NCBI GenBank assembly: GCA_014378845.1
Contig: JACMNB010000036.1
Span: forward strand, 1 to 64,000
Direction: 5' to 3'
Length of the DNA: 64,000 bases
From: Methylotenera sp.
GTDB lineage: Bacteria > Pseudomonadota > Gammaproteobacteria > Burkholderiales > Methylophilaceae
Part shown: piece after piece, positions 47,282-55,890 of the stretch
Layout: the number at the start of each line of letters is the position of its first letter
Position numbering within the stretch: the stretch's first letter is position 1
Program-made: the position numbers and the translations under genes
The notes under the pieces: model-generated
Seen by the model: only the letters and a program-made list of their open reading frames with translations
Told to the model about the DNA's origin: nothing
Database searches by the model: none

Positions 47282-48892
47282 ATGAAAATCCACTCAAAAA
47301 TCCTCATCCTTGATTTTGGCTCTCAAGTCACCCAACTCATTGCCCGCCGCGTGCGCGAAGCGCATGTGTATTGCGAGATTCATCCTTGTGATGTTTCAGA
47401 TGAATTTGTAAGTAACTTTGATGCTGACGGCGTTATTTTATCAGGCAGCCACGCCAGTGTTTATGAAGAAGAAACCGACAAAGCACCGCAAGCGGTGTTT
47501 GAGTTGGGCGTGCCTGTTTTAGGCATTTGTTATGGCATGCAAACCATGGCGCAGCAATTGGGCGGCAAGGTTGAAGCTGGCACTAAGCGTGAGTTTGGCT
47601 ATGCCGAAATTCGCGCGCGTGGCCACTCTGCACTGTTTTCAAGCATTCAAGACCGCGTAAATTCAGAAGGCCACGGCCTCATTGATGTGTGGATGAGTCA
47701 TGGCGATAAAGTCACCGAACTGCCACCCAATTTCAAGGTGATCGCCAGCAACGACACCACGCCCATCGCCGCATTTGCCGATGAAGAGCGCAAGTTTTAC
47801 GGTGTACAGTTTCACCCAGAAGTGACGCATACCAAACTTGGCCAAGCCATGCTGGAGCGTTTTGTGTTAGATATTTGCGGCGCAAAACCCGATTGGATAA
47901 TGGGTGATTACATTACTGAAGCCGTCGCCAAAATTAAAGCCCAAGTCGGTGATGAAGAAGTGATTTTAGGCTTATCTGGCGGCGTGGATTCTAGCGTTGC
48001 AGCCGCCCTCATCCACCGCGCAATTGGCGACCAGCTTACCTGCGTGTTTGTTGACCATGGCTTGCTGCGCCTGAATGAAGGCAATATGGTAATGGATATG
48101 TTCGCTGGTCGTTTGCATGTGAAGGTGATTCGCGTTGATGCCAGCGCACAGTTTATGGGGCATTTGGCGGGCGTTTCAGAACCTGAAGCTAAGAGAAAAA
48201 TTATAGGTCGCGAATTTGTTGAAGTATTTAAAGCGGAAGCCGCTAAACTCAAGGCTGGCACAGGCGGACATAAAGGCGCAAAATGGCTCGCACAAGGCAC
48301 CATTTACCCCGATGTGATTGAATCGGGCGGTGCAAAATCTAAAAAAGCTGTCACCATTAAAAGCCATCACAATGTTGGCGGTTTACCCGAAAAACTGGGC
48401 CTAAAATTATTAGAACCACTGCGCGATTTATTCAAAGATGAAGTACGCGAACTCGGTGTAGCACTTGGCTTACCGCCTGATATGGTGTATCGCCACCCAT
48501 TCCCAGGGCCAGGTTTGGGCGTAAGAATTTTGGGCGAAGTGAAAACTGAATTCGCCGACTTACTGCGCCGTGCCGATGCGATTTTTATTGAAGAATTGCG
48601 CAATACCATCTGCAAAAAAACGGGTAAAAGCTGGTACGCGCTTACCAGCCAAGCTTTCGCCGTATTCTTGCCAGTCAAATCCGTCGGCGTAATGGGCGAT
48701 GGCCGCACTTATGATTATGTTGTTGCACTTCGTGCCGTAGTCACTAGCGATTTTATGACCGCGCATTGGGCAGAATTACCTTATAGTTTATTAGGTAGCG
48801 TATCGAATCGTATTATTAACGAAGTGCGCGGTATTAATCGCGTGGTGTATGATATTTCTGGCAAGCCGCCCGCCACTATTGAGTGGGAGTAA
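47282..48892 (+). CDS. guaA: GMP synthase (glutamine-hydrolysing)
   Basis: 536 residues. The N-terminal class I amidotransferase has Gly-Ile-Cys-Tyr-Gly-Met-Gln (nucleophile Cys) and Phe-His-Pro-Glu-Val-Thr-His. The ATP-pyrophosphatase domain has Ser-Gly-Gly-Val-Asp-Ser-Ser, and a C-terminal dimerisation domain ends in Pro-Pro-Ala-Thr-Ile-Glu-Trp-Glu. It aminates XMP to GMP after GuaB. The full length and an intact frame leave no doubt. Confidence 0.98.
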   Translation: MKIHSKILILDFGSQVTQLIARRVREAHVYCEIHPCDVSDEFVSNFDADGVILSGSHASVYEEETDKAPQAVFELGVPVLGICYGMQTMAQQLGGKVEAGTKREFGYAEIRARGHSALFSSIQDRVNSEGHGLIDVWMSHGDKVTELPPNFKVIASNDTTPIAAFADEERKFYGVQFHPEVTHTKLGQAMLERFVLDICGAKPDWIMGDYITEAVAKIKAQVGDEEVILGLSGGVDSSVAAALIHRAIGDQLTCVFVDHGLLRLNEGNMVMDMFAGRLHVKVIRVDASAQFMGHLAGVSEPEAKRKIIGREFVEVFKAEAAKLKAGTGGHKGAKWLAQGTIYPDVIESGGAKSKKAVTIKSHHNVGGLPEKLGLKLLEPLRDLFKDEVRELGVALGLPPDMVYRHPFPGPGLGVRILGEVKTEFADLLRRADAIFIEELRNTICKKTGKSWYALTSQAFAVFLPVKSVGVMGDGRTYDYVVALRAVVTSDFMTAHWAELPYSLLGSVSNRIINEVRGINRVVYDISGKPPATIEWE

Positions 48893-48964
48893 TTTTTAAC
48901 ATTCTTTCAATAGCTTAGCTATTTTGTTGTGTTAAAATCGTTAGGTTAGATTAAGGAGTAGACG

Positions 48965-49417
48965 ATGAAATTATCTCATTTTATATTAACTGGAGTTTTG
49001 GCTAGCGCATTAACGGCCTGCATGACCGATTCGCATCATTACACGCAAAACGCACAAAAAATTGTTAGCGCCGTCAATACTAAATATCCCGCTGACAAAA
49101 AAACCTTGGTTTTTATTGATGCGCCTGAAGGCTACATTGCGCAATATGTTGACAATGCCGCCGTTGAAAATAGCGTGGATACGGGCAAGGTAGCCGCGAT
49201 TATCAGTTCGCTCGCGCTTAAAACCAGCACGGTTATTGTGGCTGGTGAAGATGAAAAGCTCGCCGCAACAACATTAGCCAAAGCGCTTAGCACTGGCAAA
49301 GATAAAATTAACGGTAGCAAAGCCATCGTAATTGGCGCCAAAGGCTCGCAAAAAACCTTGACTGACTTAGCCACTGCCAGCGGTGTTGCGCTTGAGTTTA
49401 TCGACAACCCAATTTAA
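48965..49417 (+). CDS. putative lipoprotein
   Basis: 150 residues. The first 19 residues form a lipoprotein signal ending Ala-Leu-Thr-Ala-Cys, so Cys19 is the likely lipidated residue. The rest is a compact alpha/beta domain with several Lys-Thr/Ala-rich strands and no recognised family. AAGGAG precedes the ATG by 7 bases. It stands alone between guaA and greB, with no functional clue from context. Confidence 0.75.
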   Translation: MKLSHFILTGVLASALTACMTDSHHYTQNAQKIVSAVNTKYPADKKTLVFIDAPEGYIAQYVDNAAVENSVDTGKVAAIISSLALKTSTVIVAGEDEKLAATTLAKALSTGKDKINGSKAIVIGAKGSQKTLTDLATASGVALEFIDNPI

Positions 49418-49477
49418 ATTTGGATGCAAACGAATGGGCCGAGCCAATGTAAAACCTGGGATCGGCTTTAATTATTA

Positions 49478-49975
49478 ATGAGCCGCGGATTTGTAAAAGA
49501 GGATGACTTAGAACACGCTGGCACCGATGTGCCAGAGCGCTCAATCAGCACGCATCCTAATTACGTCACGGTAAATGGCTATGCGCTGTTAGAAAAGCAA
49601 GCGAATGAATTAGAGCTGCAACGTAAAGCCTTAAGCGCAAATAAAGAGGATCAGCAAGCTCAGCAACAATTAGCGATTGTGAATCGTGATTTGCGTTACG
49701 TTGCGGCGCGATTAGAAAATTCACTGATTACGCGACCAGATAGGGCTTCTAAGCAAGTGCTGTTTGGCGCGAAGGTGACGGTGGAAGACGAAGAAGGCGA
49801 TAGCCACACCTATGAAATTGTAGGTGAAGATGAGGCCGATATTAAAGCATGCAAAGTGAGCTGGACATCGCCTCTGTCCAAAGCTTTGATTGGCCAAAAA
49901 TTGGGCGAGAGTGTAGTATGGGCGCGGCCTGCAGGCAATACTGTGCTAGAAATTACTGCCTTAAAGTATGAGTAG
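49478..49975 (+). CDS. greB: transcription elongation factor GreB
   Basis: 165 residues. An N-terminal coiled coil (about 25-85) is followed by the FKBP-like C-terminal domain with Val-Leu-Phe-Gly-Ala-Lys-Val-Thr-Val and Glu-Asp-Glu-Ala-Asp. The loop between the helices carries Tyr-Val-Ala-Ala-Arg-Leu. GreB stimulates cleavage of backtracked RNA by RNA polymerase. The Arg-rich coiled-coil tip, rather than the GreA type, supports GreB. Confidence 0.9.
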   Translation: MSRGFVKEDDLEHAGTDVPERSISTHPNYVTVNGYALLEKQANELELQRKALSANKEDQQAQQQLAIVNRDLRYVAARLENSLITRPDRASKQVLFGAKVTVEDEEGDSHTYEIVGEDEADIKACKVSWTSPLSKALIGQKLGESVVWARPAGNTVLEITALKYE

Positions 49976-50009
49976 AATTTAAAAGTTTGCATCTTAGAAA
50001 GCAATAAAA

Positions 50010-50642
50010 ATGAACGAAACGTTAAACCAAACCCAGTCAATGAGCATAACCCAAGCCATTACCAGCCGTCGCTCGATTAAACATTACGATACTGCACACA
50101 AATTAACCGAGCAAGAAATTGCAAAGTTGCTTTCGCTGGCCATGCTATCACCCACCGCGTTTAATATTCAACATTGGCGCTTTGTATTGGTGACAGACCC
50201 AGTGCTGCGCCAGCAAATTCGCGCCGTTAGCTGGAATCAAGCGCAAGTGGAAGAAGCTTCATTATTGATAGTATTAGCTGCCGATTTAAAAGCGTGGGAG
50301 AAAAACCCTGCGCGCTATTGGGCAAATGCACCAAAACCTGTGCAAGATTATTTAGTACCTGCGATTGGCCATTATTATGAAAATAACGAGCAAGCCCAGC
50401 GTGATGAAGCCATGCGCAGTTGTGGCATTGCCGCGCAAACCATTATGCTAGCCGCCAAAGAAATGGGTTACGATACTTGCCCCATGGATGGCTTTGATTT
50501 TGATGCGGTGAGCAAATTATTAAATTTGCCTGCCGACCACACGCCAACTATGTTTATTACCGTAGGCAAAGCCATTAAGCCTGCCGCGCCGCGTGCTGGC
50601 CAGTTAGATATGAGTGAGGTGGTTATTTACAATAAGTTTTAA
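50010..50642 (+). CDS. nitroreductase-family oxidoreductase
   Basis: 210 residues. Arg-Arg-Ser-Ile-Lys-His-Tyr-Asp near residue 22 is the FMN-binding start of the family, followed by Leu-Ser-Pro-Thr-Ala-Phe-Asn-Ile-Gln-His-Trp-Arg and the central Cys-Gly-Ile-Ala-Ala-Gln. It should be an FMN-dependent NAD(P)H oxidoreductase acting on quinones, nitro compounds or similar; the substrate is not clear. The ATG used lies 34 bases behind greB. Confidence 0.88.
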   Translation: MNETLNQTQSMSITQAITSRRSIKHYDTAHKLTEQEIAKLLSLAMLSPTAFNIQHWRFVLVTDPVLRQQIRAVSWNQAQVEEASLLIVLAADLKAWEKNPARYWANAPKPVQDYLVPAIGHYYENNEQAQRDEAMRSCGIAAQTIMLAAKEMGYDTCPMDGFDFDAVSKLLNLPADHTPTMFITVGKAIKPAAPRAGQLDMSEVVIYNKF

Positions 50643-50653
50643 TTTTTGTTCTA

Positions 50654-50760
50654 GCCACAGAGCACAGAGTTCACACAGAAAGTCTTTTTTAGCATTTGGC
50701 GTTTATAAAAAGCGTTAGTGTATTTTGTTTTTCCTCTGTGTACTCGGCATTCTCTGTGAC
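50654..50760. repeat. second CACAGAG-type inverted repeat, before ybiT
   Basis: Left arm GCCACAGAGCACAGAG (from 50654) and right arm ending CTCTGTGAC (to 50760), with another TCCTCTGTGT near 50731. It resembles the element between guaB and guaA in arm sequence and spacing. The ybiT start lies 42 bases further on. Confidence 0.7.
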
Positions 50761-50801
50761 AAATAAGTTTTTTTAAGAAAGTACAAAATGAAAGAAGTAG
50801 C

Positions 50802-52397
50802 ATGTTAATTAGTAACAATATCACCATGCAATTTGGCGCTAAGCCATTGTTTGAAAACGTTTCTGTTAAATTTGGCGATAACAATCGCTATGGTTTGATA
50901 GGCGCCAATGGCTGCGGAAAATCCACTTACATGAAGATTTTAGCAGGGCAATTAGAGCCTTCTGCAGGCAATATTTCACTAGATAATCACGAGCGCATGG
51001 CATTTTTGCGTCAAGACCAATTTGCCTACGAAGACCAGCGCGTGCTGGATGTAGTTATGCAAGGTCATGCCGAAATGTGGGCAGCCATGCAAGAGCGCGA
51101 CGCGATTTACGCCAATTTAGAAGCCTCTGAGGACGATTACATGCGCGCCGCCGAGCTAGAAGGTGTGTTTGCCGAGTTTGATGGCTACACCGCCGAAGCG
51201 CGCGCAGGTGAGCTATTGCTAGGCGTCGGCATCCCGATTGAGCAACACACAGGCCCGATGAGCGCCGTCGCGCCAGGCTGGAAGCTGCGTGTACTGTTGG
51301 TGCAAGCGCTGTTCGCCAACCCCGATATTATGCTGCTGGATGAGCCAACCAACAACTTGGACATTAACACCATTCGCTGGCTAGAAGATGTGCTAAACAA
51401 CCGCGATTGCACCATGGTGATTATTTCGCATGACCGTCACTTTTTAAACCAAGTGTGTACGCATACGTGCGATATGGATTACGGCAAACTGACAGTTTAC
51501 CCTGGCAATTACGATGACTACATGGAAGCCAGCATTGCCGCGCGTAACCAGCAAGCCAAAGACAACGCCAAAGCCAAGCAGCAAGTGGCTGATTTGCAAG
51601 ACTTTGTGCGCCGCTTCTCGGCCAACGCTTCAAAAGCCAAGCAAGCGACTAGCCGTGCCAAGCAAATCGATAAGATTAAAATTGAAGTGTTTAAACCTTC
51701 CAGCCGCCAATATCCATTTATCCGATTTGAATACGACGAGCGCGAAAAACTGCACCGCAACGCGGTGGAGCTTAAAAAACTCAGCCACGGCTTTGATAAA
51801 ATTCTGTTTAACGATGTGGAGCTGATATTTGAAGCAGGCGAAAAAGTGGCGATTTTAGGCGAAAACGGCATCGGTAAAACCACGTTATTACGCTGCCTAG
51901 CACGCGATTTACAACCAAAACACGGCGAAGTAAAATGGACGGACAAGGCCACCATTGGCTACTTCGCGCAAGATCACGAATACGAATTTGAACAAGGCGA
52001 AGACCTGTTTGAATGGATGACATTGCAAAGACAAACGGGCGACGACGACCAAGCGGTGCGCAGCATGTTAGGCCGCCTATTATTCGGCGGCGAAGACACC
52101 AAAAAATCCGTCAAAGTGTTATCAGGCGGCGAAAAAGGCCGTATGTTATACGGCAAACTGATGCTCGCCAAAACCAATGTGCTACTAATGGATGAGCCTA
52201 CCAACCACATGGACATGGAATCCATCGAAGCGCTGAATACCGCGCTGGATAAATACAAAGGCACGCTATTTTTCGTAAGCCACGACCGCGAATTTGTCAG
52301 CTCCATCGCCACTAGAATTTTGGAAATTAAACCTGACGGTATTGTGGATTTTACGGGCAATTATGAGGATTATTTGGCAAGTCAGGGTGTAGCCTAA
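50802..52397 (+). CDS. ybiT: ABC-F family ATPase YbiT
   Basis: 531 residues with two ABC domains and no membrane part. Walker A motifs: Gly-Ala-Asn-Gly-Cys-Gly-Lys-Ser (near 34) and Gly-Glu-Asn-Gly-Ile-Gly-Lys-Thr (near 352). Walker B runs into Asp-Glu-Pro-Thr-Asn twice; the interdomain linker has Arg-Phe-Ser-Ala-Asn-Ala-Ser-Lys. The start [12 protein letters not shown] follows E. coli YbiT closely. ABC-F proteins act on the ribosome during translation. The following gene overlaps its stop (TAATG). Confidence 0.94.
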   Translation: MLISNNITMQFGAKPLFENVSVKFGDNNRYGLIGANGCGKSTYMKILAGQLEPSAGNISLDNHERMAFLRQDQFAYEDQRVLDVVMQGHAEMWAAMQERDAIYANLEASEDDYMRAAELEGVFAEFDGYTAEARAGELLLGVGIPIEQHTGPMSAVAPGWKLRVLLVQALFANPDIMLLDEPTNNLDINTIRWLEDVLNNRDCTMVIISHDRHFLNQVCTHTCDMDYGKLTVYPGNYDDYMEASIAARNQQAKDNAKAKQQVADLQDFVRRFSANASKAKQATSRAKQIDKIKIEVFKPSSRQYPFIRFEYDEREKLHRNAVELKKLSHGFDKILFNDVELIFEAGEKVAILGENGIGKTTLLRCLARDLQPKHGEVKWTDKATIGYFAQDHEYEFEQGEDLFEWMTLQRQTGDDDQAVRSMLGRLLFGGEDTKKSVKVLSGGEKGRMLYGKLMLAKTNVLLMDEPTNHMDMESIEALNTALDKYKGTLFFVSHDREFVSSIATRILEIKPDGIVDFTGNYEDYLASQGVA

Positions 52398-52807
52398 TGC
52401 CCAAAAGCCTGATGACAACGCTGTGGGTTATTTGGCTCGTTGTCATTTGGTTTTTTGCCATGGTGTTTCATGGCGTGGCGTTTGATTTTGGCGGCCTAAA
52501 ATGGCTCGCCATATTGCTAGGTATTTTTTGGCTCATTTATTTGGCAGGTCTGTGGTTTGAGCAATCACACATCACCGACACCGCTTGGGCTATTCTACTA
52601 GGCTACGCCATTGGCTGCATTCGCTTGCTGGATAAACTATCCAACCAGCAAGATTACGCGCACTGGAGACGCTTTGTGCCAAGGTTCATCGTAGGCGGCG
52701 CGGCACTATTGTTTGTTCTGATTTTTGTCGGCGTTCTACCGTTAATGGCGCAAAAAGTGATTAAAGTACATAAAGAGAAAAATCGAGTTTTGGGACGGGA
52801 TTATTAA
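52397..52807 (+). CDS. hypothetical membrane protein
   Basis: 136 residues with about four hydrophobic segments (about 8-30, 35-52, 60-75, 95-118) and a basic C-terminal tail. No known family recognised. Its ATG overlaps the stop of ybiT (TAATG), so it is translationally coupled; whether the two act together is unknown. Another small anchored protein follows after 16 bases. Confidence 0.7.
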   Translation: MPKSLMTTLWVIWLVVIWFFAMVFHGVAFDFGGLKWLAILLGIFWLIYLAGLWFEQSHITDTAWAILLGYAIGCIRLLDKLSNQQDYAHWRRFVPRFIVGGAALLFVLIFVGVLPLMAQKVIKVHKEKNRVLGRDY

Positions 52808-52823
52808 GACTTTAATTTGAAAT

Positions 52824-53159
52824 ATGAATATTAAAAACATAGTCAAAGCAAACTCAAAACTTATTTTTTGGATTTTGTTGCCAATTTCGGCACTCATTCT
52901 ATTTTCAAGTTACACAGATTGTCAGGCCAAACAAAAAGCTGAGGATTTCTGTAGTTCTATACAAATCAATGAGTCTTTACATTCACTTCTAAATAAGTGC
53001 GCGGCGGCACAATCAGAGTGTGCAACTTGGAATCCAGAAAATGAAGTCACTCGCCACCAAGCTTGGTTCTCAGGGTTTTTACTAAATGGTTATACCTGCG
53101 AGGTTCGCACTAAAAACGATAAAGTAATTTCGAAAGGTTTTGAAGAGTTTACCGATTAA
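52824..53159 (+). CDS. small membrane-anchored hypothetical protein
   Basis: 111 residues with an N-terminal membrane segment (about 13-32) that may be an uncleaved anchor or a signal peptide. The exported part has four cysteines, probably forming two disulfides. Not recognised. It lies at the end of the ybiT transcript, ahead of a long repeat-filled gap. Confidence 0.6.
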   Translation: MNIKNIVKANSKLIFWILLPISALILFSSYTDCQAKQKAEDFCSSIQINESLHSLLNKCAAAQSECATWNPENEVTRHQAWFSGFLLNGYTCEVRTKNDKVISKGFEEFTD

Positions 53160-53192
53160 TGAAATGAGCTCGCCCATTCTGTTTTATCCCCT

Positions 53193-53378
53193 TTGCCGCG
53201 CCAAGCATCGCAGTTAAAACGGGAGTTTTCGGCGAGGACTGTCTGAGCGAAGCGAGTTCCGCAGCCGCCCGTTTTAGCGAGAAGCGCAGGAAACAAGCGG
53301 CAGCAGGGGTGCCCTTTTGTTTGGTTACTTTATTTTGGGCACGCAAAATAAAGTGACTCGCTGAGAAGCGAAAAACAA
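53193..53378. repeat. dispersed element with conserved GGACTGTCTGAGCG core
   Basis: The stretch contains the blocks GCCGCGCCAAGCATCGCAG, GGACTGTCTGAGCGAAGCG, AGTTCCGCAGCCGCCCG, TTTGTTTGGTTACTTTATTT and AAATAAAGTGACTCGCTGAG. The whole order is familiar to me as a repeat dispersed in many beta- and gammaproteobacterial genomes (from memory, not checked). It codes for nothing convincing, and is GC-richer than the surroundings. The TTGGTTACTTTATTT and AAATAAAGTGACTC parts form an inverted pair. Confidence 0.65.
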
Positions 53379-53424
53379 CTTTAGTTAAAAGCTGGATTCT
53401 TCCCTACTCTCAAAATGACAATCA

Positions 53425-53602
53425 AAATGGATTCCCGTTTTCACGTGAATGACGGTGTAAATAATTAACAGCTCATAAACCGCACTGCCGTCATACCAGC
53501 GGAGGCTGGTATCCAGTCAAGATGGTGTCAACGAAGGTGGGTTTATTGAAAGATTGCTCAACATGACCCTTGCTTAGATTCTGGCCTGCGCCAGAATGAC
53601 GG
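53425..53602. repeat. cluster of short palindromic repeats before typA terminator
   Basis: ATGGATTCCCG near 53430, the hairpin ATACCAGC-GGAG-GCTGGTAT at 53493-53512, and the hairpin ATTCTGGC-CTGC-GCCAGAAT at 53578-53597, each attached to TGACGG or CGTCAT. These are short REP-like palindromes; the same ATTCCCG half is found between pheS and pheT. Confidence 0.75.
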
Positions 53603-53622
53603 ACTATGGGGAATTGGTTAAT

Positions 53623-53650
53623 AAAAAAGCCAGCTTACTCTGGCTTTTTT
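53623..53650 (-). terminator. terminator of typA
   Basis: AAAAAAGCCAG (53623-53633) and CTGGCTTTTTT (53640-53650) form an 11-bp stem. On the minus strand it stands 10 bases behind the typA stop with a T6 tail. Confidence 0.92.
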
Positions 53651-53660
53651 ACAATTTAAA

Positions 53661-55484
53661 CTAAGCTTTAATCGAACGTTTACGTTCATGCTCCAGCAAA
53701 TAGCGTTTACGAATACGAATGGTTTTTGGTGTGATTTCTACCAATTCATCATCATCAATAAACTCTACAGCTGATTCTAAAGTAAGTGCGATTGGTGTAA
53801 TTAAGCGCACCGCTTCATCGGTGCCAGATGAGCGCACGTTGGTGAGTTGTTTGCCTTTAATCGGGTTCACAATCAAATCGTTGTCGCGGCTGTGAATGCC
53901 AATGACCATGCCTTCGTACAATTTATCGCCTGGCACAGCAAACATTTTGCCGCGGTCTTGCAGTTTCCATAAGGCATAAGCGACTGCTTCGCCGTGTTCA
54001 GCAGAAATAAGCACGCCATTGCGACGGCCTGGCATATCAGCTTTTACAGGTGCATATTCGTCAAAAATATGTGCCATAAGGCCTGTACCGCGCGTCATGG
54101 TTAAAAATTCGCCTTGAAAGCCAATTAAACCACGTGCTGGTATTTTATATTCTAAACGGGTGCGGCCGTTGCCGTCGGACTCCATATTTTGCATTTCACC
54201 ACGGCGGCGGCCGAGTTCTTCCATCGCTGCGCCTTGGTGTTCATCTTCTAAATCGACGGGTAAAATTTCGTACGGCTCACATTTTTCGCCGTTTACTTCG
54301 CGGTACACCACTTTGGGTTTGCCGACAGCCATCTCAAAGCCTTCGCGGCGCATGGTTTCTAGCAGAATCGTTAAATGCAATTCGCCACGGCCTGATACGC
54401 GGAAAATATCGGCATCTTCGGTTTCGTCAACTCGCAATGCTACGTTTACTAGCAACTCTTTGGTTAAGCGATCACGAATTTGACGGCTGGTCACAAATTT
54501 GCCTTCTGTGCCTGCCAGTGGTGAAGTGTTCACCATAAAATCCATGGTTAGCGTTGGCTCATCTACACCTAAATGCGGCAAGCCCATTGGTTTTTCGCGG
54601 TCGCAAATAGTAAAACCAATGCCTAAATCATCCAAACCAGAAATAATGACAATGTCGCCGGCAAGCGCTTCTTCAACTGGCACGCGCTCTAGGCCTACAA
54701 AGCCTAACACTTGGTTGATTTTGCCAACCGCAATTTGTTTGTCTTCATTCATCACCGTAACCGCTTGGCCAGGCTTTACTTTTCCGTTACGCACTCGGCC
54801 AACACCTAAGCGGCCAGTGTAGGTAGAATAATCTAGCGCCGAAATTTGTAATTGCAGCGGCGCTTCTGGGTCGCCAACTGGCGGTTTTACGTGGCTTAAA
54901 ATGGTGTCAAACAGCGCGCGCATATTGTCTGTAGGCGTTTTCATGTCCAACATGGCATAGCCGTTAATGGCTGATGCATATACCACGGGGAAGTCTAATT
55001 GCTCATCGGTTGCGCCTAAATTGGCAAACAAATCAAATGTATGGTTAATCACCCAATCGGTACGCGCACCTGGGCGGTCTACTTTGTTAATCACTACGAT
55101 TGGCTTTAGCCCAAGCGCTAAAGCTTTTTTCGTTACAAAACGCGTTTGTGGCATTGGGCCTTCAACCGCATCCACCAGTAAAACAACGCCATCTACCATG
55201 CCCAATACGCGCTCTACTTCGCCGCCAAAGTCGGCGTGGCCTGGCGTATCGACAATATTAATGTGCGTGCCTTCGTACACCACCGCAGTATTTTTAGCCA
55301 AAATGGTAATGCCACGTTCTTTTTCAAGATCGTTGCTATCCATCACGCGCTCAACAATTGCGTGGTGCGACGAAAAAGTGCCTGCTTGCTGTAAAAGTTT
55401 ATCCACCATGGTGGTTTTACCGTGATCAACGTGGGCGATAATGGCGACGTTGCGTAGATTGCGAGAATTAGGTGATGTAGACAT
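53661..55484 (-). CDS. typA: ribosome-associated GTPase TypA/BipA
   Basis: 607 residues from ATG 55484; a longer frame to 55523 adds residues not found in the family. Translational GTPase with Ala-His-Val-Asp-His-Gly-Lys-Thr-Thr (P loop), Asp-Thr-Pro-Gly-His-Ala-Asp-Phe and Asn-Lys-Val-Asp (G4), domains III and V as in EF-G, and a conserved C-terminal domain. It binds the ribosome under stress and cold and helps assembly. It is divergent from the rhlE-type helicases, which act in similar conditions. Confidence 0.96.
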   Translation of the reverse strand: MSTSPNSRNLRNVAIIAHVDHGKTTMVDKLLQQAGTFSSHHAIVERVMDSNDLEKERGITILAKNTAVVYEGTHINIVDTPGHADFGGEVERVLGMVDGVVLLVDAVEGPMPQTRFVTKKALALGLKPIVVINKVDRPGARTDWVINHTFDLFANLGATDEQLDFPVVYASAINGYAMLDMKTPTDNMRALFDTILSHVKPPVGDPEAPLQLQISALDYSTYTGRLGVGRVRNGKVKPGQAVTVMNEDKQIAVGKINQVLGFVGLERVPVEEALAGDIVIISGLDDLGIGFTICDREKPMGLPHLGVDEPTLTMDFMVNTSPLAGTEGKFVTSRQIRDRLTKELLVNVALRVDETEDADIFRVSGRGELHLTILLETMRREGFEMAVGKPKVVYREVNGEKCEPYEILPVDLEDEHQGAAMEELGRRRGEMQNMESDGNGRTRLEYKIPARGLIGFQGEFLTMTRGTGLMAHIFDEYAPVKADMPGRRNGVLISAEHGEAVAYALWKLQDRGKMFAVPGDKLYEGMVIGIHSRDNDLIVNPIKGKQLTNVRSSGTDEAVRLITPIALTLESAVEFIDDDELVEITPKTIRIRKRYLLEHERKRSIKA

Positions 55485-55562
55485 GTGAACTGCCGTGTGT
55501 TTGAAAGGGCGCGATTTTAACACACTTAGTTGATTATCCTAAGGACACAGAATAATAAATCG

Positions 55563-55590
55563 TTGACATTATTCAAATAATGCCTATAAT
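55563..55590 (+). promoter_or_regulatory. consensus sigma-70 promoter of rhlE
   Basis: Perfect TTGACA (55563-55568) and TATAAT (55585-55590) with a 16-base spacer, the best promoter match seen in this window. It points toward the helicase genes and leaves a leader of nearly 300 bases. Confidence 0.8.
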
Positions 55591-55596
55591 GCGCTC

Positions 55597-55890
55597 AACT
55601 TAAAGCTTTTACACTATTAAATAAAGTTTTAAATTCATCGCCCTGACCCTCTGTTGCTCGCGAAATTTTGAAGCAACTATTCTTTAGACAGCAATTCTAG
55701 TCTATCTTTTACTGGTTAGCGGCTGTGCCCGTGCGCTGGTAAAAAGCATCCAATTATTGTTTTATAACGATATGCTTTTCGCGTTTTATGTTGATTAAAT
55801 CACTGTCAATCATAGTGTTAGCATCAACTTTTATGCAAGCTTGCGCCCTTTTTTGTTTTTAAATAAACAGCTTTTATAAAGGGACAATTA
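55597..55890 (+). promoter_or_regulatory. about 294-base untranslated leader of rhlE
   Basis: No start codon with a ribosome site leads to a frame of note here. Several self-complementary pieces are visible (for example around the TGTGCCCGTGCGC segment at 55725-55737). It ends with AAAGGGACAATTA before the ATG. Long structured leaders are known for cold-induced mRNAs such as csdA and cspA of E. coli; by analogy this could be a temperature- or helicase-responsive leader. Confidence 0.5.
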
